Assembly: GCA_003229095.1 (NCBI GenBank)
Contig: QIHS01000343.1
Coordinates: 1 to 11,036, forward strand
Length of the DNA stretch: 11,036 bases
Source of the DNA: Woeseia sp.
GTDB taxonomy: Bacteria > Pseudomonadota > Gammaproteobacteria > Steroidobacterales > Woeseiaceae
Direction: 5' to 3'
In this document: positions 1-6,507 of the stretch, piece after piece
Numbering within the stretch: position 1 is the first letter of the stretch
Layout: each line of letters opens with the position of its first letter
Notes under the pieces: model-generated
Database searches by the model: none
Seen by the model: only the letters and a program-made list of their open reading frames with translations
Told to the model about the DNA's origin: nothing
Program-made: the position numbers and the translations under genes

Positions 1-218
1 TGAATGCGGATGAAGCAGTGCGTGGATATACGCTGTGGTCTGCCTACGCAAGTTTTCGTGAAAATGAAACGGGCATTATTGAGGCGGGCCGCTGGGCGGA
101 CCTGACCGTGATGGACGTCGACCCCTTCGTCCTGGCGGATGAAAGTCCCGGCGATATTCTAAGCGGCCGTATTCTGATGACGGTCGTCGATGGCAGGATT
201 GTTTATGAGAGGGACTGA
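1..218 (+). CDS. Amidohydrolase (YtcJ/imidazolonepropionase-like), C-terminal fragment
   Basis: This is the 3' end of a gene that enters from the left edge; the reading frame is open from position 3 and stops with TGA at 216-218. The visible 71 residues follow the C-terminal pattern of amidohydrolase-superfamily metal-dependent hydrolases: an alpha-helical stretch ending in S-A-Y-A-S-F, then E-x-G-x-I-E-A-G-R-W-A-D-L-T-V-M-D, then D-P, and a final short strand V-V-D-G-R-I-V-Y-E. In the family this segment rebuilds the small beta-sandwich domain that packs against the TIM barrel. The metal-binding residues lie upstream, outside the window, so substrate cannot be judged. The fragment most resembles the YtcJ (amidohydrolase family 3) type. 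It converges with the secreted-protein gene that ends at 269. Family assignment is fairly secure; the exact function is not. Confidence 0.8.
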   Translation, partial: NADEAVRGYTLWSAYASFRENETGIIEAGRWADLTVMDVDPFVLADESPGDILSGRILMTVVDGRIVYERD

Positions 219-235
219 GCCGCTGGTTCTTTCGA

Positions 236-256
236 GGTGGCATTGAGTCGGCCACC
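236..256. terminator. Possible hairpin between convergent genes
   Basis: The 50-nt gap between two convergent stop codons contains a 6-bp stem, GGTGGC (236-241) with GCCACC (251-256), around a 9-nt loop. No U-tract follows on either strand, so a bidirectional intrinsic terminator is only a weak possibility. Confidence 0.25.
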
Positions 257-268
257 ACAGCGACGAAC

Positions 269-1357
269 TTACCGCCTCTTAGCCGATCGCGCCCAGAATG
301 CTTCGAGTTCGCCTTCAAGCGCGAGCGCGCGAAAAAACGAGTAGGGATCACAATCGACTTTGGTGATCACTGAAAGGGCAAAGTTCTGGTCATAGACTCT
401 TCGCAATTGCGGAGGTCGGGCATAGTTCGTGGGATCGTGAAGCCACATATCCGCATGCAGATAGCCTTTGTCGTCGAAGTAAAAGTACTCTTTCGTATAC
501 GCGTCATCTGAAACCGGCTGCCCGCGAGTACTCATGAACGCCGGGTTAAGTTTTGCGGTGGTGACGACCAGCGTTTCTCCTTTCCATTCGCCCACTGAAA
601 AACCGAACGAAGAATGGGTCGCGGTTTCCGGAAACTCGCGGTCATCCAGGTATATTCGCCTCGCATAGTCTGCCCCGTAGACGATGACAATGTAGTTGTC
701 GGTATGCAGAATTTCCATTGGATAGGGCAGGCCGGACGCGAGCACCAGTCCGGGCGAAGCGCAGCGACTGTTGGCGTTGTCGACTTCCAGATAATCGTCG
801 AGAATGTTCTGGCCGTGCTCGGTCATCGAGAAATTAATTTTCCGAACGGCGCCCAGTCCGGAGGCTCGGCCGTAGACGCCGCTCATGTTGATCGGCTTTG
901 CTTGTAGTCCATCAAGATTCGGCGGTGGGGTAGCACGCTGACCTGTGAATTCACCGTCCTTCCATATGCGACCGAGAAAGTTGCTTGCGCCGTGATGCGT
1001 CAACTCGCCTTCTATACTGCCGGCATCATTAATCTCGCCGCGAAACGTGCTGATGTATTCCTCGTCAAATCCGCTGGACCAATCGAGATCAATCTCAAAG
1101 CGATTGCCATCGACACGAATAGGCACGGGACCGTTGTAGATATACGCTTTCAGCTCGCCGTTCTCGTCTTCGACCGTCAAGTGAACATAGGACGTTGTGT
1201 CGCCAACGAAAGAAAACCCGGACGTGATGATCGTCCAGTCACCGACAAGAACGTCGTCTTGCGCAAGAGCCATCCCGGCAAAAAAGAGATGTAGTCCGAC
1301 CAGGAATGGTCCGATAAAAAATGGTCCGACAAGAAAAGCCTGAATAATCTTCATCAT
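269..1357 (-). CDS. Secreted two-part beta-rich protein of unknown function
   Basis: The product is an exported protein of 362 residues. The open frame extends upstream to 1480 inside the preceding gene, but I place the start at ATG 1357, preceded by AAGAGATAAGG and followed by a clear signal peptide (hydrophobic core about residues 4-28, predicted cleavage after A-L-A at 30-32). After a beta-rich N-terminal part (about 35-140, V-G-D-W-T-I at its start) comes a second part. It contains a cysteine near 199 in S-R-C-A-S-P-G, then S-V-G-E-W-K-G-E-T-L-V-V (254-265) and H-D-P-T-N-Y-A-R-P (307-315). This last pattern (GrWeGdTLVV...DDP..y..P) recurs in uncharacterised secreted proteins that I recall from acidobacterial and gammaproteobacterial genomes, often near DUF6152 proteins. 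It is third in a tight operon, 4 nt after the YceI lipoprotein. No catalytic motif is evident; a binding role is a guess. Confidence 0.75.
   Translation of the reverse strand: MMKIIQAFLVGPFFIGPFLVGLHLFFAGMALAQDDVLVGDWTIITSGFSFVGDTTSYVHLTVEDENGELKAYIYNGPVPIRVDGNRFEIDLDWSSGFDEEYISTFRGEINDAGSIEGELTHHGASNFLGRIWKDGEFTGQRATPPPNLDGLQAKPINMSGVYGRASGLGAVRKINFSMTEHGQNILDDYLEVDNANSRCASPGLVLASGLPYPMEILHTDNYIVIVYGADYARRIYLDDREFPETATHSSFGFSVGEWKGETLVVTTAKLNPAFMSTRGQPVSDDAYTKEYFYFDDKGYLHADMWLHDPTNYARPPQLRRVYDQNFALSVITKVDCDPYSFFRALALEGELEAFWARSAKRR
1291..1335 (-). repeat. 15-bp x3 tandem repeat encoding the signal-peptide core
   Basis: Three adjacent 15-bp units (1291-1305, 1306-1320, 1321-1335 on the + strand) share the pattern ATGGTCCGAYAARAA, the first unit being more diverged. 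On the coding (-) strand they give three pentapeptides, F-L-V-G-P, F-F-I-G-P and F-L-V-G-L, which form the hydrophobic core of the signal peptide. Period and frame are seen directly. Confidence 0.8.
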
Positions 1358-1361
1358 CGCC

Positions 1362-2030
1362 TTATCTCTTTGCGTGAGCGTTTTGTGCTGATTTCGCCGC
1401 GGATGCGCTGTTGTCGTTGCTGCCCAGCAGGAATTCGATTTCGATAGTGATGACGACCGTATCCGATACCACGGGTACAAATCGATCGAGTCCGAATTCG
1501 GAACGGGTCAAAGAGCCACTGGCGGAAAAACCGATGGCGGGCACGTCGAAAATCGGGTGCATTATCGCGTCGTTTAGCGTAACAGCGAGTTCCAATGGTT
1601 GAGTGGTGTCACGTATGGTGACATGACCATACAAAATACCCTCGTTTTCGCTGCTGGCCTCATAACGGTCAGTGCTGAAACTAATGTTCGGATATTCTTC
1701 GACATTAAAGAATTTTCGCGAAGCGAGTTCTTTATCGAAATTCCCTACGTTGCTGCGAATCGAGTCAGCAGCGATAGAAATACTCACCTTGCTGTTCGAT
1801 ATGTTATCACTGTCGAATTCCAGCTCTCCATTGATGCTCGTTGCCCGAAGCAGAGGATAAGACAAATCCTGGTGCAGGTAGGAAAACGTGACATAGGTAT
1901 GAGACGGGTCAACCGCGTAAATCCCGGAGGGAACGCCATCGTCAGGTGCCGCGCCAGGACCGGAGTCAGTTTTGCTGCAAGCGGTGATGGTCAGTGTTGC
2001 CAACACGGCGATCAGTCCCGCGCCCCTCAT
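1362..2030 (-). CDS. YceI-family lipoprotein
   Basis: This encodes a 222-residue YceI-domain protein. The N-terminus has a lipoprotein signal with I-T-A-C as lipobox, putting the lipidated cysteine at residue 18, followed by a short Ser/Gly/Pro-rich linker. The YceI lipocalin-like beta-barrel starts at about 36 with S-G-I-Y-A-V-D-P-S-H-T-Y-V-T-F-S-Y. It continues through the typical F-F-N-V-E-E-Y-P-N-I-S-F strand, a G-x-V-T-I-R-D-T-T-Q-P-L segment and the closing S-A-S-G-S-L-T-R-S-E-F-G. YceI proteins bind isoprenoid or fatty-acyl ligands in the periplasm; the ligand here is unknown. The ATG overlaps the stop codon of the upstream DUF6152-YceI gene (ATGA at 2027-2030) with no strong ribosome site of its own, which suggests translational coupling. 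It is probably a paralogue of the YceI half of its neighbour, anchored to a membrane instead of free. Confidence 0.9.
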   Translation of the reverse strand: MRGAGLIAVLATLTITACSKTDSGPGAAPDDGVPSGIYAVDPSHTYVTFSYLHQDLSYPLLRATSINGELEFDSDNISNSKVSISIAADSIRSNVGNFDKELASRKFFNVEEYPNISFSTDRYEASSENEGILYGHVTIRDTTQPLELAVTLNDAIMHPIFDVPAIGFSASGSLTRSEFGLDRFVPVVSDTVVITIEIEFLLGSNDNSASAAKSAQNAHAKR

Positions 2031-3034
2031 GGTTGCGAGCCCGTTTGACTTGCCGCCTGACGGGTCTTCTGAAACTCAACCTGGATATTCAGCAACAGCT
2101 GATCGAGTACGTATTCTTCGTAGCCTGTCATACCGTAGTCTGAACGATTGACACTGCCGGTTGCCGCAAAGCCAATCATCTCGCGGCGTGTGAATTGATT
2201 CATCGCAGCCGCGTTAATCGTCACTTCAAGCGACAAGGGTTTTGTAATTCCCGCGATTGTCAGGTCGCCGATCAATGTACCGCTGGCATCTGATGTCTGC
2301 ACGTAGCGGGTGCTGGCGAATACGATTTCCGGGTGGTTGGATACGTCAAGAAAATCTGCGCTTCGCAGTGAGTCATCCAAAGCGCTCACGGCAGTCGCTA
2401 TACTCGCGGCATTAACCGTTATCACTACCCGGCTATTACGCATGTCGTCGCCGTCGAGCTGGAGGGTTGCGTCAAATTCCGTGAATTGAAGCTGCGGGTT
2501 GGACAGACCCATGTGAGAATAGGAAAAACCCAGATAGGCGTGATCGTCTTCCAGTTCGTATGTGCCTGACGAAATGTTGCTGGCAACCGATTGGATCCCG
2601 CCTTGCGTAGGCTCGTCATCTGGCCCGGATCGCGCCTCCAGATCCGCGTTGGTTTCTGCAATGCCACGCTGCGGACTGATAACACGCCCGTCCTCATGCG
2701 TTACAACGCTGATCGACATGCGCCTGGTGTTGTTGCGACCCAGAATGCCCTCAACCCGGATGTGATCGCCGACTTTCAGCGTGTCGCGGGTCCAGCCAAC
2801 CCGCCCAAGCATCATCAGGTTCATGGTCTGCAGATCCCAGGTTTCCGTATTGCCGTCGTCGCCTGTGACTTCAATGTAGTAACGGGCGTGTGGATTCCGG
2901 TAGATGACCTCCGTGATCCTGCCTTCGATGACACCCTCGTTGCCTGCTTCGTAGTCGGCTGCAAACGCATGGTGGGCAGCGGCATTCTGTATGTATGCCA
3001 GTGTCAGCAAGAGTGTGAGCAATAGTTGTCGCAT
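2027..3034 (-). CDS. DUF6152-YceI fusion, exported
   Basis: This 335-residue protein joins two domains normally found separately. Residues 1-20 are a signal peptide ending A-A-A before H-H-A-F-A-A-D-Y, the characteristic start of mature DUF6152 proteins. The DUF6152 domain (about 21-120) shows G-x-I-T-E-V-I-Y-R-N-P-H-A, the central E-T-W-D-L, G-W-T-R-D-T-L-K-V-G-D and an OB-like end. A polar linker (about 121-153) leads to a YceI barrel (about 155-323) with Y-E-L-E-D-D-H-A-Y-L-G-F-S-Y-S-H-M-G, F-L-D-V-S-N-H-P-E-I-V-F and G-S-V-N-R-S-D-Y-G. The start at 3034 has GGGAG five bases upstream. The gene heads a three-gene operon of exported proteins. DUF6152 has no established function; YceI binds hydrophobic ligands. 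That the fusion handles a lipid-like compound is inference. Domain calls are confident. Confidence 0.9.
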   Translation of the reverse strand: MRQLLLTLLLTLAYIQNAAAHHAFAADYEAGNEGVIEGRITEVIYRNPHARYYIEVTGDDGNTETWDLQTMNLMMLGRVGWTRDTLKVGDHIRVEGILGRNNTRRMSISVVTHEDGRVISPQRGIAETNADLEARSGPDDEPTQGGIQSVASNISSGTYELEDDHAYLGFSYSHMGLSNPQLQFTEFDATLQLDGDDMRNSRVVITVNAASIATAVSALDDSLRSADFLDVSNHPEIVFASTRYVQTSDASGTLIGDLTIAGITKPLSLEVTINAAAMNQFTRREMIGFAATGSVNRSDYGMTGYEEYVLDQLLLNIQVEFQKTRQAASQTGSQP

Positions 3035-3061
3035 CGAAACTCCCGGATTCCAGATTTGTCT

Positions 3062-3067
3062 ATTCTA
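3062..3067 (-). promoter_or_regulatory. Possible -10 for the DUF6152-YceI operon
   Basis: TAGAAT on the minus strand lies about 28 nt upstream of the ATG at 3034. No convincing -35 box sits 16-18 nt further up, so this is a weak candidate. Confidence 0.2.
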
Positions 3068-3115
3068 GCGTGAAGCATAAGATGACAGGCATCTCCATAC
3101 ACTTCAGGTGCGCGC

Positions 3116-3121
3116 TATACT
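3116..3121 (+). promoter_or_regulatory. Likely -10 box for the M48 protease gene
   Basis: TATACT matches the sigma70 -10 consensus well; no good -35 is seen at the right spacing. A transcript starting about 7 nt downstream would begin near 3128. That is too close to the ATG at 3134 for a leader but leaves about 33 nt before the ATG at 3161, which supports the downstream start for the protease. Confidence 0.4.
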
Positions 3122-3160
3122 CCGGTGAACTAAATGACTTTGACCTATAGAGCGAAAGAT

Positions 3161-4705
3161 ATGGCAATTTCGAAATCAAGTAAGACACTGTTTGCGTTGA
3201 TAATACTTGCGGTGACATCCGCGTGCTCGGTCAACCCGGTGACCGGCAAACGTGAGCTCACCATGGTGAGCGAGGCCGGCGAGATTCAGCTTGGCACGCA
3301 AAACTATGCGCCCATGCAACAGTCCGGCGGCGGGGAATACGACGTTGATCCGCTACTGACCGAGTATGTGAGCGGCATAGGCAAACGATTGGCCGCTGTC
3401 AGCGATCGGTCATTACCTTACGAATTTGTTGTCCTGAACAGCTCCGTACCCAATGCCTGGGCGCTGCCCGGGGGAAAGATTGCGATCAATCGGGGGTTGC
3501 TGACCGAATTGAGTTCGGAGGCAGAACTTGCAGCAGTACTTGGCCATGAAATCGTGCACGCTGCCGCCCGGCACTCAGCGCGACAGATGGAACGCGGCAT
3601 GTTGTTTCAGGCAGCTATCCTGGGTACGGCAATCGCGACGAGTAACAATGATTATTCCAACCTTGCAGTTGGCGGCGCCAATGTTGGCGCGCAATTGATC
3701 AATAGCGCCTACGGTCGTGGCGCAGAACTTGAATCGGACCTGTACGGCATGCGTTATATGTCTAGAGCCGGTTATGACCCGCAAGGTGCCGTGGAGCTTC
3801 AGCAGACTTTCGTCCGGCTCAGTGAAGGTCGGGCGAGCGGCTGGCTCAGTGGACTTTTTGCCAGCCACCCGCCGTCACCGGAGAGGGTCAGGGCAAATAT
3901 CAAGACGGCAGCGAGCTTACCTTCAGGCGGTGAAACCGGCGAGGCACGTTACCGCGCGGCCATGGAGAAGACACTCGATACGAAAGCGGCCTATGACGCT
4001 TACGATGAAGGTCGCAAAGCACTGGCTGAAAAAAATCACGATCAGGCTTTGGCTAAAGCACAGGAAGCCATTGGCCTGTTCGCTGGCGAAGCACATTTTT
4101 ACGGCCTGCGCGGCGATGCTCGTTACGTCGGCGAACGCTATGACATGGCAATCAGCAACTACGATATAGCGATCCGGCGGCGCAGCAACTTTTTTCAATA
4201 TTATCTGCAGCGAGGGCTTGCTAACGAAAAACTTGGCAACAATGTTGCGGCACGCGGCGACCTGGAAAAAAGCAACAGTCTGTTTCCGACCGCAGTTGCG
4301 CATGACTCCCTTGGTAATCTTGCGTTAGCACAAGGTGACAAGGCAGGTGCGATTGAACACTATTCCATGGTGGCGACGGGGCGGGGAAATACAGCTGTGG
4401 CGGCGAGAGGCAAGCTTGTTCGCCTGGATCTGGAAGACCACCCTGACAAGTACCTGCGCTTCGGGTGTTTCGCTGATCGCAACGGGAATCTGATTGTGGC
4501 AATTGCCAACGCGACTACAATTGCAGTCAGGGATGTGCGCTTCGTCGTGCAATACCGGGACAGCAACGGCGCGTTACGCAACCGCGAAGAAAGAATTCGT
4601 GGGCCAATAGCGGCGGGGCAGCGCAGCGATCGAAATACCGGCATAAGCCCATACACGCAAGGCTCGAACTGCCCGGTCACTATTACTGCTGCGAGAATTT
4701 CCTGA
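3161..4705 (+). CDS. M48 metalloprotease lipoprotein with TPRs (BepA-like)
   Basis: This is a zinc endopeptidase of family M48, BepA/LoiP group, of 514 residues from ATG 3161. I prefer this start to ATG 3134 because it has AGAGCGAAAG upstream and puts the signal at the N-terminus. The lipobox T-S-A-C gives a lipidated Cys22, followed by S-V-N-P-V-T-G-K-R-E, typical of the family. The catalytic HEIVH is at 129-133, with Glu130 as general base. The downstream E-L-E-S-D (189-193) supplies the third zinc ligand, and His236 in S-H-P-P-S-P-E-R matches the regulatory histidine of BepA. TPR-like helices occupy about 278-413. A C-terminal beta-rich domain (about 418-514), with its own cysteines in F-G-C-F and S-N-C-P, goes beyond classical BepA. 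The family assists or clears outer-membrane beta-barrel proteins; this role is by homology. It is monocistronic and divergent from the DUF6152 operon. Confidence 0.92.
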   Translation: MAISKSSKTLFALIILAVTSACSVNPVTGKRELTMVSEAGEIQLGTQNYAPMQQSGGGEYDVDPLLTEYVSGIGKRLAAVSDRSLPYEFVVLNSSVPNAWALPGGKIAINRGLLTELSSEAELAAVLGHEIVHAAARHSARQMERGMLFQAAILGTAIATSNNDYSNLAVGGANVGAQLINSAYGRGAELESDLYGMRYMSRAGYDPQGAVELQQTFVRLSEGRASGWLSGLFASHPPSPERVRANIKTAASLPSGGETGEARYRAAMEKTLDTKAAYDAYDEGRKALAEKNHDQALAKAQEAIGLFAGEAHFYGLRGDARYVGERYDMAISNYDIAIRRRSNFFQYYLQRGLANEKLGNNVAARGDLEKSNSLFPTAVAHDSLGNLALAQGDKAGAIEHYSMVATGRGNTAVAARGKLVRLDLEDHPDKYLRFGCFADRNGNLIVAIANATTIAVRDVRFVVQYRDSNGALRNREERIRGPIAAGQRSDRNTGISPYTQGSNCPVTITAARIS

Positions 4706-4769
4706 ATTTCACTCAAGTTGTTAACGGCATCGTGCGCCCAGGTGACTTGGCTTCAGCCGCGAATAAAAT

Positions 4770-4985
4770 ATGCCCAGGACCGGATTAAGGGATGGCAGTT
4801 CTGCGCCACTGAATCTGTTCGATCACTACGGCGTGAAAGTCATGGGTTTTGACGCATTGTTCGCCGAAGCAGAAGAAACCTTGGCAGAACGTTTGCTGGA
4901 AAAATTATTGCAAAGCGATCTGGTGGAGTTCGAACGAGGACATCCACTATTCGAAAGTGATTTGAATGAATTCAATCATTGTTGA
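4770..4985 (+). pseudogene. CHASE2-domain fragment (cyclase remnant)
   Basis: A 71-codon frame carries N-L-F-D-H-Y-G-V-K-V-M-G-F-D-A-L-F-A-E-A followed by a helix rich in L-L-E-K-L-L. This matches the segment of CHASE2 sensor domains usually seen as L-F-D-x-Y-x-V-x-V-x-G-F-D-V-V-F-A-E-x-D, common in adenylate/guanylate cyclases. A full protein would be several hundred residues with a cyclase domain, and nothing of that follows. Just upstream, in another frame (4790-4801), G-W-Q-F resembles the G-R-W-x-W motif that precedes this segment, which suggests a frameshift as well as truncation. The similarity fades near 4937, exactly where the 15-bp inverted repeat begins. The ATG at 4770 has no ribosome site. 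I read it as decayed, not as a small functional gene. Confidence 0.55.
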
Positions 4986-5131
4986 AGCCCAGGTTGAATG
5001 GCACGGCTTAAGTGAGTGCATGTGAAATTTAAATCTTTGTTTTACAGAGGTTTTTTGCTCATTTTCGAACTTGTGGATGTCCCGAAGTTGGTCCCGAAGT
5101 CGGTTATACGCATGCAAATAGTGGATGTCCT
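4937..5131. repeat. Perfect 15-bp inverted pair bounding about 195 bp
   Basis: AGGACATCCACTATT at 4937-4951 is the exact reverse complement of AATAGTGGATGTCCT at 5117-5131. The enclosed 165 bp has no gene but holds another forward copy of the core (GTGGATGTCCCGAA at 5073-5086). No target-site duplication is seen at the outer edges. The pair could be the ends of a small non-autonomous element or two solo copies of a dispersed repeat. Confidence 0.55.
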
Positions 5132-5305
5132 GGATTGACTTTCGCCGGAGATGAAAGCATTAAAACTGGAGTCGGACCTGCGAAATGGTGGAGTGGCCGT
5201 TTTGATGGTTAACGTAAATGGTCGTGTAGCACTGAAAGATGTTGTACCAAACAATTGAAGAGAACAGGTAGAATCGTTATTCGAAAATTCACCGGGAAAA
5301 GTAAC
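4986..5305. other. Non-coding interval with repeats and one tiny ORF
   Basis: No conserved gene is visible here. It holds two forward copies of the GTGGATGTCC repeat (from 5073 and from 5121). It also holds an unassigned 35-codon ORF, ATG 5151 to TGA 5256-5258, that begins directly after CCGGAG. Its stop overlaps a TTG (5255) that opens the upstream extension of the next gene's frame, giving a TTGA overlap. No homology for the small ORF is recognised. A promoter for the downstream metal genes should lie here, but no good box was found. Confidence 0.5.
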
Positions 5306-6169
5306 TTGTTTGCCAGCGAGAAAGTACGCCGTACGATCGAAGTGGTTTTCGTGATTTCCTGCGTTGTGGTGTCGGGGTTCACGCAAGCCGCTCCGATCGC
5401 GACCAATACAGCGCTGCCACTCAGCGATGAGGAACTGATCGTGCGCCAGCAGCTTGTTGTCGCGCGTTCGTCTGGGCGGCCCGGAGCGCAAACACAAATT
5501 GACCGCCTCGAGTCTCGCACCGTGTTCGGCTATGGCGTGACATCCCGGCTTGCGCTTTTCAGTGTGCTGCCAGTCGTGCAAATCAATCGTGATTTCGGCA
5601 ATGTCAATGACTCCGAATTCGGCCTTGGTGATGCAGCGCTGTTTGCACGATACGAAGTCTTCCGGGCGGACAAACCCGGGCGCACGGTCCGTATTGCGCC
5701 GTATGCGGGGATTAGAGTACCAACCGGGCGAGACGGTAAAACCGGCGACGGTTCGGTGGATTTCTTCGGTGGCATCGTAGCAACTGTCGCAAGTACTCAG
5801 TGGGTCCTTGACTCTCAGGTCAGATATGACGATAACAGAGAGGCAGACGGGTTCAAACGTGGAGATTTAGTCACACTTGAGTCCTCGTTTCAGCTTCGCC
5901 TCGCACCTGCACAGGTGGTATTCGACACCAAAGGGTTTGTGTTCGGTGTAATTGAGCTCAGTGCGACGAAGAGTGAACGCAATCGTGTTGGCGGCGTCAT
6001 TGACCCGAATAGCGGCGGGTTTCAGCTCAGCGTGACACCGGGCATTCAATACTCGACGCGACGATGGATTGCTGACTTTGGCGTCAAACTGCCGCTTGTC
6101 AGTGACCTGAACGGGTCGGCACTTGAGTCGGACTTTGCTGTCCTAACCAGTATCAGAGTAAATTTTTGA
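5306..6169 (+). CDS. Outer-membrane beta-barrel, MetA/phenol-degradation transporter-like
   Basis: This is an exported protein of 287 residues if TTG 5306 is the start. I chose it because GGGAAAAG lies just upstream and it gives a normal signal peptide, with hydrophobic core V-V-F-V-I-S-C-V-V-V-S-G and cleavage after T-Q-A. The frame is open back to TTG 5255, and no ATG precedes the signal. The mature part begins with E-E-L-I-V-R-Q-Q-L and L-E-S-R-T-V-F-G-Y-G-V-T-S-R-L-A-L. Alternating amphipathic strands follow, with G-L-G-D-A-A-L-F-A-R-Y-E-V-F, P-Y-A-G-I-R-V-P-T-G-R-D-G and a final strand ending in R-V-N-F, an aromatic C-terminus typical of beta-barrels. This fits the 'putative MetA-pathway of phenol degradation' outer-membrane family, whose members occur beside heavy-metal transport genes. 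It lies 13 nt before the MerP-like gene, so co-transcription is likely. The substrate is not known. Confidence 0.75.
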   Translation: MFASEKVRRTIEVVFVISCVVVSGFTQAAPIATNTALPLSDEELIVRQQLVVARSSGRPGAQTQIDRLESRTVFGYGVTSRLALFSVLPVVQINRDFGNVNDSEFGLGDAALFARYEVFRADKPGRTVRIAPYAGIRVPTGRDGKTGDGSVDFFGGIVATVASTQWVLDSQVRYDDNREADGFKRGDLVTLESSFQLRLAPAQVVFDTKGFVFGVIELSATKSERNRVGGVIDPNSGGFQLSVTPGIQYSTRRWIADFGVKLPLVSDLNGSALESDFAVLTSIRVNF

Positions 6170-6182
6170 GGGAGCTGCAAGC

Positions 6183-6506
6183 ATGAAGTACCGAATACTC
6201 ATCATGGCGTTTGTTGGGCTAATTACCAACGCGGCGCTGGCCGATGACGTGCAATACGACATTCGCGTCGATGGCATTACGTGTCCATTCTGCGTGGCAA
6301 CATCCGAACGAGAACTGAAGAAAATCGATGGTGTTCACGCCGTGGGAGCAAACCTGGAAACAGGGACGATATTCGTTTGCGCCGATAGCAAAGTCGAATT
6401 CACTGATAGCCAGCTCAAACAATTGTTTCTCGACAAAGGGTTCACCTACCGGTCATTCACCAAGGGTGCCGGGTGTTCGATCGCTGAGAACGAGTCCGAA
6501 GAATAA
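6183..6506 (+). CDS. MerP-like periplasmic metal-binding (HMA) protein
   Basis: This is a 107-residue exported protein with one heavy-metal-associated domain. GGGAG precedes the ATG by about 7 nt. Residues 1-20 are a signal peptide ending A-A-L-A. The ferredoxin-like HMA fold follows: Y-D-I-R-V-D-G-I-T-C-P-F-C with the metal-binding C-x-x-C at 34 and 37, a helix A-T-S-E-R-E-L-K-K-I-D-G-V, a strand with F-V-C-A-D, and D-S-Q-L-K-Q-L-F-L-D-K-G-F-T-Y as second helix and strand. Cys66 and Cys98 are extra thiols. In mercury-resistance operons MerP binds Hg(II) and passes it to MerT, and the neighbouring gene here is MerT-like. The C-P-F-C core differs from the usual MerP C-A-A-C, so the metal may not be mercury. 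The gene ends 1 nt before the next start. Confidence 0.87.
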   Translation: MKYRILIMAFVGLITNAALADDVQYDIRVDGITCPFCVATSERELKKIDGVHAVGANLETGTIFVCADSKVEFTDSQLKQLFLDKGFTYRSFTKGAGCSIAENESEE

Positions 6507-6507
6507 A

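Noticed and set aside
1358..1480. N-terminal extension of the secreted protein's frame back to 1480
   Set aside because: It lies within the YceI lipoprotein gene and would bury the signal peptide behind 41 polar residues. The ATG at 1357 has a ribosome site and normal operon spacing.
2591..3025. Plus-strand 144-codon frame
   Set aside because: It is antisense to the well-supported DUF6152-YceI gene and has no family features.
5042..5581. Minus-strand 179-codon frame
   Set aside because: It is antisense to the beta-barrel gene and its upstream gap, with no recognisable domain. The + strand explains the coding signal after 5306.
6328..6507. Upstream extension of the MerT-like frame
   Set aside because: It overlaps the HMA gene in another frame and does not look like MerT. 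The ATG at 6508 sits one base after the previous stop.
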